The notes under the pieces are model-generated. The model made no database searches. It worked only from the letters and a program-made list of their open reading frames with translations, and had not been told where the DNA came from. DNA of 64,000 nt from Haloferax sp. Q22 (GTDB lineage Archaea > Halobacteriota > Halobacteria > Halobacteriales > Haloferacaceae), in assembly GCF_001482285.1 (NCBI RefSeq), contig NZ_LOEP01000033.1, forward strand, positions 145,829-209,828. The letters run 5' to 3'. The position numbers and the translations under genes were made by a program. How positions within the stretch are numbered: the first letter of the stretch is position 1; each line of letters opens with the position of its first letter. Below, in pieces: positions 1-8,729 of the stretch.

Positions 1-880
1 CGAACTCGCCGTCGGCGGCTGGCCCGGCGAGGACCACGTCGACCGAAGCGCCGTCCTCGCGGACGACGACGCGCAGGCCGACCTCCTCGATTCGGTCGAG
101 AGCCGAGACCTGCAAATCAGCGCGCTCGCGACGCACAACAACCCGCTACACCCCGTCGAGGAGACGGCCGCCGAGGCCGACACCGAACTCCGCGAGGCCA
201 TCGAACTCGCGGACGCCCTCGACGTGAACACCGTCACCTGTTTCTCGGGACTCCCCGCCGGCGGCCCGAACGACGAGGTACCGAACTGGATTACCGCGCC
301 GTGGCCGACCGAGCACGCCGACGCCCACGACTACCAGTGGGAGGTCGCCGTCGACTACTGGTCCGAGCTCGCCGCGTTCGCCGACGACCACGGCGTCGAC
401 ATCGCCATCGAGATGCACCCGAACATGCTCGTCTACGAACCGACGGGCATGCTGAAACTCCGCGAGGCGACGAACGAGCGCATCGGCGCGAACTTCGACC
501 CCTCGCACCTCTACTGGCAGGACATCTCCATCACCGACGCGATTCGGTTCCTCGGCGAGGAGGACGCCATCCACCACTTCCACGCGAAGGACACGAAAGT
601 GTACGAGTCCGAGTCGCGCATCAAGGGCGTCCTCGACACGACCTCCTACGCGGACACCGCCGACCGCTCGTGGCTGTTCCGCTCTATCGGCTACGGCCAC
701 GACGAGGGCCACTGGAAGGACGTGGTCTCGACGCTCCGGATGGTCGGCTACGAGGGCGCGCTCTCCATCGAACACGAAGACGCGCTCACGTCGTCCAAGG
801 AAGGGCTCGAAAAGGCCGTCGACGTGCTCTCTCGCGCGGTCTTCGAAACGCAACCCGGCGAAGCCTACTGGGCGGAGTAA
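1..880 (+). CDS. Sugar phosphate isomerase/epimerase family protein (5' truncated)
   Basis: The reading frame is open from the first bases of the window, so the N-terminus lies outside it. The visible part has the look of the xylose-isomerase-like TIM barrel family (AP endonuclease 2 fold): a THNNPLHP strand, then EMHPNMLVYEP, NFDPSHLYWQ and IHHFHAKDTK, which carry the Glu, Asp and His residues that bind the divalent metal in this family. Such enzymes isomerise or epimerise sugars, inositols or keto acids in the cytoplasm; the substrate cannot be read from sequence. It ends 3 nt before the next gene, a Gfo/Idh/MocA oxidoreductase, a pairing typical of sugar or polyol catabolism operons. Confidence 0.85.
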   Translation, partial: ELAVGGWPGEDHVDRSAVLADDDAQADLLDSVESRDLQISALATHNNPLHPVEETAAEADTELREAIELADALDVNTVTCFSGLPAGGPNDEVPNWITAPWPTEHADAHDYQWEVAVDYWSELAAFADDHGVDIAIEMHPNMLVYEPTGMLKLREATNERIGANFDPSHLYWQDISITDAIRFLGEEDAIHHFHAKDTKVYESESRIKGVLDTTSYADTADRSWLFRSIGYGHDEGHWKDVVSTLRMVGYEGALSIEHEDALTSSKEGLEKAVDVLSRAVFETQPGEAYWAE

Positions 881-883
881 TCC

Positions 884-2002
884 ATGACTGACAAACTTTC
901 CGTCGGTGTTCTCGGCTACCGCTTTATGGGCAAGGCGCACTCGAACGCGCTCGCCCGCTTGCCGATGTTCTTCCCCGACGCGCCCGACGTGGAGCGCTCC
1001 GTCATCGTCGGCCGCAACGAGGAGGCGCTCGCCGACGCCGCCGACCGCTTCGGCTTCGAATCGACCGCGACCGACTGGCGCGACGTGGTCGACGACGTGG
1101 ACGTGTTCTACAACCTCGGCCCGAACCACCTCCACGCCGAACCGTCCATCGCCGCGCTCGAAGCCGGTGCCAGCGTCTTCTGCGAGAAGCCGCTCGCGCC
1201 GACGCTCGACCGGGCCGAGGCGATGCGCGACGCCGCCCGCGCGGCCGACGGCGTCGCCGGCTGTGCGTTCAACTACCGCTTCGTCCCCGCGATTCGGTAC
1301 GCGAAGGGACTCATCGAGGACGGCGAACTCGGCGAGATTCGACACGTCCGCGGGCGCTACCTGCAGGACTGGCTCGTCGACCCCGAAGCGCCGTGGTCGT
1401 GGCGGAACGACGCGGAACTCGCCGGCTCCGGCGCGCTCGGCGACCTCGGCGCGCACACGGTCGACCTCGCGCGCTTCCTCGTCCGCGACGCCGCGGGCGA
1501 CATCGAACGCATCTCCGGTCACCTCCAGACGTTCGTCGACGAGCGGCCCGTCCCCGGCGGGGACGAGTACAAGCCCGTGACCGTCGACGACGCCTACACC
1601 GCGCAGGCGGAGTTCGAAAACGGCGCGGTCGGGAACTTCGAGGCCTCTCGCTTCGCCGACGGCCACAAGAACGACCACACCATCGAGATTCACGGCTCCG
1701 AGGGGAGCCTGCAGTTCTCGCTCGAACGCCTCAACGAACTGGAGGTCAAAACCGGCGACGCCCGCGGCTACGAGACGGTGCTCGTCACCGACGAGGACGA
1801 CCCCTACCTCGACCACTGGTGGCCGCCGGGCCACGTCCTCGGGTGGGAACACACCTTCGTCCACGAGAACTACGAGTTCCTGTCGGCGGTCGCCGAGGGC
1901 GGCGAGTTCTCCCCCTCGTTCGAGGACGCCTACGAGGTCCAAGAGGTGCTCGACGCCATCGAGCGCTCCGACGAGACCGGCGAGTGGGTTAGCCTCGGCT
2001 GA
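884..2002 (+). CDS. Gfo/Idh/MocA family oxidoreductase
   Basis: 372-residue NAD(P)-dependent dehydrogenase. The N-terminal Rossmann domain starts with VGVLGYRFMGKAHSNA, a variant of the GxGxxG loop, and the family signature CEKPLAPT appears near residue 100; the C-terminal alpha/beta substrate domain carries DLGAHTVDLARF. The ATG follows the stop of the upstream isomerase by 3 nt, so the two are almost certainly co-transcribed and may act on the same sugar or polyol. A second, more distant paralogue lies downstream of the sugar ABC importer in this window. Substrate unknown. Confidence 0.88.
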   Translation: MTDKLSVGVLGYRFMGKAHSNALARLPMFFPDAPDVERSVIVGRNEEALADAADRFGFESTATDWRDVVDDVDVFYNLGPNHLHAEPSIAALEAGASVFCEKPLAPTLDRAEAMRDAARAADGVAGCAFNYRFVPAIRYAKGLIEDGELGEIRHVRGRYLQDWLVDPEAPWSWRNDAELAGSGALGDLGAHTVDLARFLVRDAAGDIERISGHLQTFVDERPVPGGDEYKPVTVDDAYTAQAEFENGAVGNFEASRFADGHKNDHTIEIHGSEGSLQFSLERLNELEVKTGDARGYETVLVTDEDDPYLDHWWPPGHVLGWEHTFVHENYEFLSAVAEGGEFSPSFEDAYEVQEVLDAIERSDETGEWVSLG

Positions 2003-2053
2003 CAGCGTCGAAGCGACGAAAACCGAACGGACCGCGGGCGGGTCGCCGCCCGC

Positions 2054-2902
2054 TCAGAACTCGATGACGCCCTCGTCGGTGATGACCTCGTCGATGAGGT
2101 CGACCGGCGTGGCGTCGTAGGCGGGGTTCTCCAGTTCGATGCCCTCGACGGGTTCGAGCATGACCTCGCTGGGCGAGCGAATCTCGTTTTCGAAGCGGAA
2201 GCCGCCGTCGACGACCTTCGCGCTCGAGCCGACGACCGTGACCGGCACGCCGACCTCGTTGGCGGCGGCGACGAGCGGGAACGTCCCGATGCGGTTGTAG
2301 AGCGTCTCCTCGACGATGCAGTCCATGCCGATGATGACGCGGTCGCACTTCGGGAGGAACATCCCCGACGCGCCGTCGACCATCAGGTGCGGTTCGACCT
2401 CGTCGATGGCGGCGAGTTCGCGCGCGAACTTCCGGCCGAGGAAGCGCGGGCGGGCCTCCGTCACGTAGGCGGTGAGCTCCGCGCCGTCGGCGACGGCGAG
2501 TTCGACGGCCTCCATGACCGTCGAGGAGTAGTCGTGGGTGAGGAACGTCTGGCCGTCCTCGATGGTCGCGGCCGCCTCCTGGGCCGCGCGGCGCTTGCCC
2601 GTCTCGACGGTCTCGACCACGCGGTCGATGGTAGCGAGAGTGAGTTCCCGCGCCTCGTCGAGGTCGTCGACCTCGCCTTGGACGCTGTGAAGCACGTCCT
2701 GCAGGGCGTTGTACAACGACGCGTGCGACGGGTTCGCCCGCTTGAGCGCGCCGACGTTGCGTTCGAGGTCGCGTTCGAACTCCTCGACGGTCGCGTAGTT
2801 GCGCTCGGTCAGCTCCGCGAGCGCCCGCGTGGCCTTGACGGCGACGACCGAGGAGCTGTGCGTCTGCATCTCGCGAATCTCCTCGATGGTCTCGTCTATC
2901 AT
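2054..2902 (-). CDS. eIF2B alpha/beta/delta-like protein (ribose-1,5-bisphosphate isomerase superfamily)
   Basis: 282 residues. The C-terminal half has the Rossmann-like fold of eIF2B regulatory subunits, methylthioribose-1-phosphate isomerase and ribose-1,5-bisphosphate isomerase: FLTHDYSSTVMEAV, VTEARPRFLGRKFA, CDRVIIGMDCIVEE and NRIGTFPLVAAANE. In the isomerases the first of these loops has a catalytic Cys (THCHS type); here it reads THDYS, while the Asp of GMDCI is kept. The protein also ends early, at ITDEGVIEF. I therefore prefer a regulatory or uncharacterised eIF2B-like role over a working R15P isomerase, though a sugar-phosphate ligand is possible. Confidence 0.8.
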   Translation of the reverse strand: MIDETIEEIREMQTHSSSVVAVKATRALAELTERNYATVEEFERDLERNVGALKRANPSHASLYNALQDVLHSVQGEVDDLDEARELTLATIDRVVETVETGKRRAAQEAAATIEDGQTFLTHDYSSTVMEAVELAVADGAELTAYVTEARPRFLGRKFARELAAIDEVEPHLMVDGASGMFLPKCDRVIIGMDCIVEETLYNRIGTFPLVAAANEVGVPVTVVGSSAKVVDGGFRFENEIRSPSEVMLEPVEGIELENPAYDATPVDLIDEVITDEGVIEF

Positions 2903-2993
2903 ACGAGAACGTCGCCGTATCGTGTGAAAGAGTTTCCGGGAGCGAGCGCCGCCGCGGTCGCGGACGCGGACCTCGGACGGGGCTCTACTCGGC

Positions 2994-3296
2994 TCAGTTC
3001 TCCGCGTCGATGTCGGTGTCTAACTCCGCTTCGGGGGGCGTCCCGCCGTCGCCCGCGTTGGTCCGCTTGGCGTAGATGAACAGGGCGACGGCGGTCACGA
3101 ACCAGATGACTGCGCCGACCCGAATCGCGAACTCGGCGCGCGCGCCCCACGTCTGGAGGCCAGCGTTGACGGAGAGGACCGCGACGATGGGCGACCCGAC
3201 GAGAATCGTCGTGACGAAGGTCATCTGCATGACCCACCCGTAATCGACGCCGTCCGGATTCGAGCGCTCGACTGGTTGCACGTGTGGCACTATCAC
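2994..3296 (-). CDS. Small haloarchaeal membrane protein (DUF5822-like)
   Basis: About 100 residues if translation starts at the GTG giving VIVPHVQPVERSN; an in-frame GTG two codons later is equally possible, and the more N-terminal open frame is Arg/Ser-rich and not protein-like. Two transmembrane segments are visible: MTFVTTILVGSPIVAVLSV and a second around IRVGAVIWFVTAVALFIYA, followed by a short acidic tail. This resembles a haloarchaea-specific family I recall as DUF5822; no function is known. Stands alone between the eIF2B-like gene and the pilin-like gene. Confidence 0.65.
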   Translation of the reverse strand: MIVPHVQPVERSNPDGVDYGWVMQMTFVTTILVGSPIVAVLSVNAGLQTWGARAEFAIRVGAVIWFVTAVALFIYAKRTNAGDGGTPPEAELDTDIDAEN

Positions 3297-3363
3297 GGCG
3301 GCGGCTAATGCGTGCCGGTTCGCGCTCGCGACGTGCCTCCGACGGCCCGGTGCGGGTCGTCGC

Positions 3364-3870
3364 TCAGCAGGCGGCGCTTTTGGCGGTCGGCTCGGTCGGA
3401 ACTTCGTAGTCGACGAGGACGCTCGACGACCCGTCCTCGTGTTCGATGACGACCCGGTAGCGCTGTCCCGCCTCACAGATGGGCTTCAGCGCGCTGTCGG
3501 TGCCGGCACCGTCGATGTGGGCGTACTCGCCCGCGGGACCGACCCGCTCGCCGCCGGTCCACACGTCCTCCCACGCGATTCGGTTGTTGGCGTCGTCGAC
3601 GACGAACACCTGACTGCCGTCTTCGATGCTACCGAACTCGTGGGTGATGTTGATGTACGCGCCGTTCGCGCCGTTGCCCGGCCCGGACGGGTGGTAGTCC
3701 ACGTCGAACGACACCTGCGGTTGGGGCTCGGAGAGCACGTCTTCGAACCCCATCACCATCACGCTGACCATCGCGGCGAGGAGGACGACGATGACGACGA
3801 GGAGCGAGACGCCGACGACCGGCGAGATGCCGCGGGCCGAACGGCGTCCGGAGGGGGACAAAGCGGGCAT
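3364..3870 (-). CDS. Type IV pilin-like / DUF1628 exported protein
   Basis: 168 residues from the ATG giving MPALSPSGRRSARG. The start has the archaeal class III signal pattern: a basic head RRSARG followed directly by ISPVVGV and one long hydrophobic helix (SLLVVIVVLLAAMVSVMVM), as in pilin-like proteins processed by PibD. The rest is a soluble beta-rich extracytoplasmic domain with two cysteines (PICEAG and the C-terminal AAC). Probably a minor pilin or pilin-like surface subunit. No pilus assembly genes lie nearby, so its partner machinery would be encoded elsewhere. Confidence 0.75.
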   Translation of the reverse strand: MPALSPSGRRSARGISPVVGVSLLVVIVVLLAAMVSVMVMGFEDVLSEPQPQVSFDVDYHPSGPGNGANGAYINITHEFGSIEDGSQVFVVDDANNRIAWEDVWTGGERVGPAGEYAHIDGAGTDSALKPICEAGQRYRVVIEHEDGSSSVLVDYEVPTEPTAKSAAC

Positions 3871-4012
3871 GCGTCGTTCGCACGGGCGCGTTCCCCGGAG
3901 TAAAGTGTTACTTCGGGGGCGGGTCGGGAAATCCGGGCGCGCCGGCCGACCCTCCGGCGGTGCTCGGGGGCTGGCTGATAAGGCTGATAACCCGGACGCG
4001 CGAACGGCACGC

Positions 4013-4822
4013 ATGGTCACGGTACGGTCCATTCGGGCGAAGGCTGGTAGCGAGCCCATCACGATGCTCACGGCGTACGACGCGCCGACCGCGAGCGTCG
4101 TCGACGAGGCGGGTATCGACATCATCCTCGTCGGCGACAGCATGGGCAACACGGCGCTCGGCTACGACTCGACGCTCCCGGTGACCGTCGAGGACGTGGT
4201 GAGCAGAACCGCCGCGGTGGCGCGCGCGACCGACGACGCTCTCGTCGTCGCCGACATGCCGTTTCTCTCTGTCGGCGTGGACGAGGCGTCGAGCGTCGAA
4301 CACTGCGGCCGGATGCTCAAGGAGGCGGACGCCGACGCGGTCAAACTGGAGTGCGGCCCCCACACCGTCGAGTTGACCGAACACCTCGTCCGACTCGGCA
4401 TCCCCGTGATGGCCCATCTCGGTCTGACCCCCCAGCGCGTCAAGGAGGTTGGCTACGGCAGGCAGGGGACGGACCGCGACGACGCACAGGAGATTCTCGA
4501 CCTCGCGAAGGGCCACGCCGACGCGGGCGCGTTCTCGCTCGTCCTCGAACACGTCCCGGCGAACCTCGCAAAACAGGTCACAGAGGCCATCGACATCCCG
4601 ACTATCGGCATCGGCGCGGGCCCCGACTGCGACGGGCAGGTACTCGTCGTCGACGACGTGGTCGGAATGAGCGACCGCACGCCGCCCTTCGCGGCCCAGT
4701 TCGGTGACGTGAAATCGGAGATGGAGAAGGCGGTCGGCGCGTACAGGGACGCCGTCGAGGCCGGCGAGTTCCCGGCCGACGAACACAGCCACGTCGAAGA
4801 CGACCTCGACGAACTGTACTGA
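4013..4822 (+). CDS. panB: 3-methyl-2-oxobutanoate hydroxymethyltransferase
   Basis: 269 residues, close to the usual PanB length. It makes ketopantoate from 2-oxoisovalerate and 5,10-methylene-tetrahydrofolate, the first committed step of pantothenate and coenzyme A synthesis. Family motifs are all present: LTAYDAPTAS, the metal ligand Asp in ILVGDSMGN (about residue 42), VKLECG, MAHLGLTPQ and IPTIGIGAGPDCDGQVLV. The ATG giving MVTVRSIRAKAG is chosen because the open frame further upstream is Arg-rich and lacks family similarity. Haloarchaea complete the pathway with the separate PoK/PPS enzymes, not seen here. Confidence 0.95.
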   Translation: MVTVRSIRAKAGSEPITMLTAYDAPTASVVDEAGIDIILVGDSMGNTALGYDSTLPVTVEDVVSRTAAVARATDDALVVADMPFLSVGVDEASSVEHCGRMLKEADADAVKLECGPHTVELTEHLVRLGIPVMAHLGLTPQRVKEVGYGRQGTDRDDAQEILDLAKGHADAGAFSLVLEHVPANLAKQVTEAIDIPTIGIGAGPDCDGQVLVVDDVVGMSDRTPPFAAQFGDVKSEMEKAVGAYRDAVEAGEFPADEHSHVEDDLDELY

Positions 4823-4867
4823 GGGCGCTCGTCTCCGACATCCGCGCTCGCACCCGGTCTCGACGAC

Positions 4868-5650
4868 TTACGCGACGCGTCGGTCGAGGAACGTTTTCAC
4901 GGCCTCGTTGAACGCCGCCGGCCGTTCGAGCATCGCGAGATGCGCGGCGTCCTCGACGGTTCCGAGTTCGCAGTCGGGCATCGTCTCCGCGAGGTACTCG
5001 TGGTACGAAAGCGGCGTGAGGCGGTCGTACTCGCCGACGAGCGCGAGCGTCGGAACCGAAATATTCCCGAGTTCGTCGCGAACGTCGAAGGTGTGACACG
5101 ACAAGAAATCGCGGCGGGTGACGGCCTGTCCGGCGTCGTACATCGCTTCCTTGGAGCCCTCGACGAGTCGCTCGTCGTCGGTGTGGAACAGTTTGTCCTC
5201 GCCGTGGAGAAAGGAGACGGCGCGGTCGAAGTCGTCGTCGAGCCAGTTCAGCAGGTCCGAGAGCACGGCGAGTTTCGCGCCCGTGCCCGCGAGAACCAGC
5301 GCGTCGAGGTCGAGGTCGCGTTCGAGCGCGAGTGTCAGGACGACCGCGCCGCCGAGCGAGTTGCCGACGAGGATGCTCGCGCCCGTCTCCTCGGCCACGG
5401 CGACCACGTCGTCGACGTAGGCCGACAGCGTCTCGTAGCCGTCGGCGGCCGTCACGTCGTCGCTGTCGCCGTGGCCGCTCAGGTCGAGCGCGGCGACCGG
5501 GTAGTCGCTCGCGAGGCGGAACTGTCCGCGCCAGACACCGTGCGCGCCGCCGCTCCCGTGAACGCAGAGGAGCGTCGGCCCCTCGCCTCCCGCGTCGCGG
5601 TATCGATAGGCTGTCTCCCGTCCGTGGTGGTCCACCGAGGCCGTCTCCAT
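4868..5650 (-). CDS. Alpha/beta hydrolase fold protein
   Basis: 260 residues from the ATG giving METASVDHHG; nine further upstream codons are open but add nothing conserved. Shows the alpha/beta hydrolase core: oxyanion-hole loop CVHGSGG, nucleophile elbow LVGNSLGGAV (Ser at about residue 98), acid VGEYDRLTP and the general-base His in DAAHLAML. Likely a cytoplasmic esterase or C-C hydrolase of the haloperoxidase/MhpC type; the substrate is not predictable. Convergent with panB. Confidence 0.88.
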   Translation of the reverse strand: METASVDHHGRETAYRYRDAGGEGPTLLCVHGSGGAHGVWRGQFRLASDYPVAALDLSGHGDSDDVTAADGYETLSAYVDDVVAVAEETGASILVGNSLGGAVVLTLALERDLDLDALVLAGTGAKLAVLSDLLNWLDDDFDRAVSFLHGEDKLFHTDDERLVEGSKEAMYDAGQAVTRRDFLSCHTFDVRDELGNISVPTLALVGEYDRLTPLSYHEYLAETMPDCELGTVEDAAHLAMLERPAAFNEAVKTFLDRRVA

Positions 5651-5862
5651 GACTCGAAACTGGTCGCCGAGAGCCAATAAACCCCCACGCCGGCACCGAG
5701 TTTCGACGGTCGGCCGCTTCGGGTCCCCGTGAGACCGACTGCCGTGGCCACTAGTTTGACGTTACCCCGACGCGAATAGCACGGTGAGGCGTGACGACTG
5801 TGAACCGCAATTCAACCGAAATGCGGCATATCGGTGTCGTCACCCGATTCATCGGAGAAAGA

Positions 5863-5870
5863 TTTATATA
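5863..5870 (+). promoter_or_regulatory. TATA box of the hsp20-like/cdc48 operon
   Basis: TTTATATA preceded by a purine-rich BRE-like stretch (GGAGAAAGA). It lies 32 to 39 nt upstream of the start codon, so transcription should begin within about 10 nt of it, giving a nearly leaderless mRNA. Confidence 0.7.
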
Positions 5871-5879
5871 TTCAAAACG

Positions 5880-5894
5880 CTAACTTTAGGTTAG
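5880..5894 (+). promoter_or_regulatory. Inverted repeat between TATA box and start codon
   Basis: CTAAC-TTTAG-GTTAG: two perfect 5-nt arms around a 5-nt spacer, at the expected transcription start of the small heat-shock-like/cdc48 operon. The position suits a repressor site that blocks polymerase loading; no regulator is identified. Confidence 0.35.
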
Positions 5895-5901
5895 ACTTAC
5901 C

Positions 5902-6153
5902 ATGAGCATGCAACAGTTCGCCGGCGGGAACGAGCGGTTCATTCGCCGGTACGAATACGAAGACTGCTGGGTCATCGCGGCCGACGTGGGCCTCTCGGAA
6001 GACGAGGTCGACGTGGACATCGTCGGGTCGACGGCCATCGTCGTGGCCGACCTCGGCGACCGCGTGACCGAGACGGAGTTCGAACTCCCCGCCGGCGGCG
6101 ACGCCGACGTAGCGGTTCGAAACGGCGTGCTCACCATCACCCTCACCAAGTAA
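5902..6153 (+). CDS. Small Hsp20/alpha-crystallin-like protein coupled to cdc48
   Basis: 83 residues, acidic. The pattern of short beta strands with a closing GVLTITLTK strand matches the core of an Hsp20-type domain (normally V-x-N-GVLTI-x-L), but the protein is much shorter than a usual small heat-shock protein and lacks the I-x-I tail that drives oligomerisation. I recall related haloarchaeal proteins filed as DUF7127. Its TAA stop is followed with no gap by the ATG of cdc48, so translation is probably coupled. A role as holdase or substrate adaptor for Cdc48 is inference from that arrangement. Confidence 0.8.
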   Translation: MSMQQFAGGNERFIRRYEYEDCWVIAADVGLSEDEVDVDIVGSTAIVVADLGDRVTETEFELPAGGDADVAVRNGVLTITLTK

Positions 6154-8418
6154 ATGAAACTCATCGTCAAACCCCTCAAACAGAAGGACGCCGGTCGCGG
6201 ACTCGCCGCCATCGACCGAGCCGCGGCCGCGGAACTCGACCTCGAAGGCGGAGATTTCATCCGCATCGACGGTCCGAACGACGGGACCGCCATCGCCCGC
6301 GTCTGGCCCGGGTACCCCGAAGACCAGGGAACGGGTATCATCCGCATCGACGGTCGCCTCCGCCAGCAGGCCGGCGTCGGCATCGACGAGCGCGTGGACG
6401 TGGAGAAAGCCGACGTGAAGCCCGCAAAACGCGTCACTATCGCGCTCCCGCAGAACCTCCGCATCGGCGGTAACATCGGGACGTACATCCGCGATAAGCT
6501 CTCCGGCCAGCCGGTCGCGCAGGGCCAGAGCGTCCAGCTTCCGCTCGGCTTCGGCTTCATGAGCGCGTCGAACCAGTCGGTCCCCATCAAAATCGCGTCG
6601 ACGGACCCGGACGGCACCGTCGTCGTCACCGACAACACCGAGTTCCAGGTGAGCCAGAAGCCCGCAGAGCAGATTAAAGACTCCGCGCCGGGCGACGACG
6701 GCGGTCCCTCCGTCACCTACGAGGACATCGGTGGCCTCGACAAGGAGCTCGAACAGGTCCGGGAGATGATCGAACTCCCGATGCGCCACCCCGAGCTGTT
6801 CAAGCGCCTCGGCATCGAGCCGCCAAAGGGCGTGCTCCTCCACGGCCCGCCGGGGACGGGGAAGACCCTCATCGCGAAGGCCGTCGCCAACGAAATCGAC
6901 GCCTCGTTCCACACCATCTCCGGCCCGGAGATCATGTCGAAGTACTACGGTGAGTCCGAAGAGCAGCTCCGCGAAATCTTCGAGGAGGCCACGGAGAACT
7001 CGCCCGCCATCGTCTTCATCGACGAGATAGACTCCATCGCGCCCAAGCGCAGCGAGGCCGGCGGTGACGTGGAACGGCGCGTCGTCGCTCAGCTGCTGTC
7101 GCTCATGGACGGGCTCGACGAGCGCGGCGAGGTCGTCGTCATCGGCGCGACCAACCGCGTGGACGCCATCGACAACGCGCTCCGCCGCGGCGGGCGCTTC
7201 GACCGCGAAATCGAAATCGGCGTGCCGGACCGCGACGGCCGCAAGGAGATCATGCAGGTCCACACGCGGAACATGCCGCTGACCGACGACGTGGACCTCG
7301 ACGCCTACGCCGACAGCACCCACGGCTTCGTCGGGGCCGACCTCGAGTCGCTGGCGAAAGAGTCGGCGATGCACGCCCTGCGGCGCATCCGCCCGCAGCT
7401 CGACCTCGACGCCGAGGAGATAGATGCCGAGGTGCTCGAAGGCCTCAGAGTCACGGAAGACGACTTCAGACAGGCGCTCAAGAGCATCGAGCCCTCGGCG
7501 CTCCGCGAGGTGTTCGTCGAAGTCCCCGACGTGACGTGGGAGGACGTGGGCGGACTCGAATCCACCAAGGAACGCCTTCGCGAGACCATCCAGTGGCCCC
7601 TCGAATACCCCGAGGTGTTCCAGCAGATGGACATGGACGCCGCTAAGGGTGTTCTGATGTACGGTCCGCCGGGCACGGGGAAGACCCTGCTGGCGAAGGC
7701 CGTCGCCAACGAGGCGGAGTCGAACTTCATCTCCATCAAGGGCCCCGAACTCCTGAACAAGTTCGTCGGCGAGTCGGAAAAGGGCGTCCGCGAGGTGTTC
7801 AAGAAGGCCCGCGAGAACGCCCCGACGGTGGTGTTCTTCGACGAAATCGACTCCATCGCGACCGAGCGCGGCCGCGACTCGTCGAGTTCGGGCGTCACCG
7901 AGCGCGTCGTCTCCCAACTGCTCACCGAGCTCGACGGGCTCGAAGCGCTCGAAGACGTGGTCGTCATCGCGACGACCAACCGGCCGGACCTCATCGACTC
8001 GGCGCTCCTGCGCCCCGGCCGCCTCGACCGCCACGTCCACGTGCCCGTGCCTGACGAGGACGCCCGCCGCGCCATCCTCGACGTGCACACCCGCGAAAAG
8101 CCGCTCGCGGATGATGTCGACCTCGATAAAATCGCGTCGAAGACCGACGGCTACGTCGGTGCCGACCTCGAAGCGCTCGCCCGCGAGGCGTCGATGAACG
8201 CCTCCCGCGAGTTCATCCGGAGCGTCGAAAAGGAGGACATCGGCGAGAGCGTCGGGAACGTTCGCGTGACGATGGAACACTTCGAGAACGCCCTCGACGA
8301 AATCGGCGCGAGCGTCACCGACGACGTGCGCCGCCGCTACGAGGAGATCGAAGAGCGCTTCCAGAAGAGCGAGGTCGAACGCGACCGCGAGACCGAAGTC
8401 GGTCGCACCTTCCAGTAA
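6154..8418 (+). CDS. cdc48: Cdc48/VAT-type AAA+ ATPase
   Basis: 754 residues, the standard length for archaeal VAT. Order: N-terminal double-psi barrel and CDC48_2 domain (about 1-175, with [17 protein letters not shown]), then D1 and D2 AAA+ rings, each with Walker A GPPGTGKT (near residues 231 and 504), Walker B FIDEIDSI or FFDEIDSI, and arginine fingers in [12 protein letters not shown] segments. Pore loops KYYG (D1) and KFVG (D2) pull substrate through the hexamer. It unfolds proteins and feeds the proteasome in the cytoplasm. Second gene of a two-gene operon behind the Hsp20-like miniprotein. Confidence 0.97.
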   Translation: MKLIVKPLKQKDAGRGLAAIDRAAAAELDLEGGDFIRIDGPNDGTAIARVWPGYPEDQGTGIIRIDGRLRQQAGVGIDERVDVEKADVKPAKRVTIALPQNLRIGGNIGTYIRDKLSGQPVAQGQSVQLPLGFGFMSASNQSVPIKIASTDPDGTVVVTDNTEFQVSQKPAEQIKDSAPGDDGGPSVTYEDIGGLDKELEQVREMIELPMRHPELFKRLGIEPPKGVLLHGPPGTGKTLIAKAVANEIDASFHTISGPEIMSKYYGESEEQLREIFEEATENSPAIVFIDEIDSIAPKRSEAGGDVERRVVAQLLSLMDGLDERGEVVVIGATNRVDAIDNALRRGGRFDREIEIGVPDRDGRKEIMQVHTRNMPLTDDVDLDAYADSTHGFVGADLESLAKESAMHALRRIRPQLDLDAEEIDAEVLEGLRVTEDDFRQALKSIEPSALREVFVEVPDVTWEDVGGLESTKERLRETIQWPLEYPEVFQQMDMDAAKGVLMYGPPGTGKTLLAKAVANEAESNFISIKGPELLNKFVGESEKGVREVFKKARENAPTVVFFDEIDSIATERGRDSSSSGVTERVVSQLLTELDGLEALEDVVVIATTNRPDLIDSALLRPGRLDRHVHVPVPDEDARRAILDVHTREKPLADDVDLDKIASKTDGYVGADLEALAREASMNASREFIRSVEKEDIGESVGNVRVTMEHFENALDEIGASVTDDVRRRYEEIEERFQKSEVERDRETEVGRTFQ

Positions 8419-8729
8419 GCGCCTCGTAACGCCCCTTCAGACGTATTTTTCGAACGCGTCCCAGCCACCGAGCGACGGCGACTGTTCGCCCACCATCCGC
8501 CCGACTCAGAGACGCGACCGTCACGTTCATATCACTCCCATCTGCTACGTAGTGGTACGCAGTTCTCGGGATACGGAATAATCAATGAGTTCTACGTTTA
8601 TTTCACCGGAAATGCGGTGTGTCTCCCGTCGTTTGTAAAGAATGTACTCGGTCAGTAGTTGTCGGTTCGGCGCGGGACGGAGACCGGGCGGCCCGGCGGA
8701 GCGGTCGCCCGGTCGAGGTGGAGTTTCCT
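8419..8729. other. Intergenic region between cdc48 and the peroxiredoxin gene
   Basis: About 310 nt without a long gene. It holds a T5 run at 8446-8450 that may end cdc48 transcription, a possible 19-codon minus-strand reading frame (8437-8496), and the 8-nt palindrome CTACGTAG near 8550. Nothing else recognisable. Confidence 0.5.
8446..8450 (+). terminator. Oligo-T terminator after cdc48
   Basis: Run of five T (GTATTTTTCG) 28 nt after the cdc48 stop codon. Archaeal transcription commonly ends at such runs; there is no hairpin. Weak on its own. Confidence 0.3.

Noticed and set aside
146..1942. Long minus-strand open frame (598 residues) over the first two genes
   Set aside because: Val/Arg/Asp-rich antisense translation typical of GC-rich DNA; the plus strand carries two recognisable enzymes.
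5872..8280. 802-residue minus-strand open frame over cdc48
   Set aside because: Antisense shadow of a certain gene; no family features.
8546..8556. CTACGTAG palindrome as regulatory site
   Set aside because: Only 8 nt, not positioned relative to a promoter of either flanking gene.
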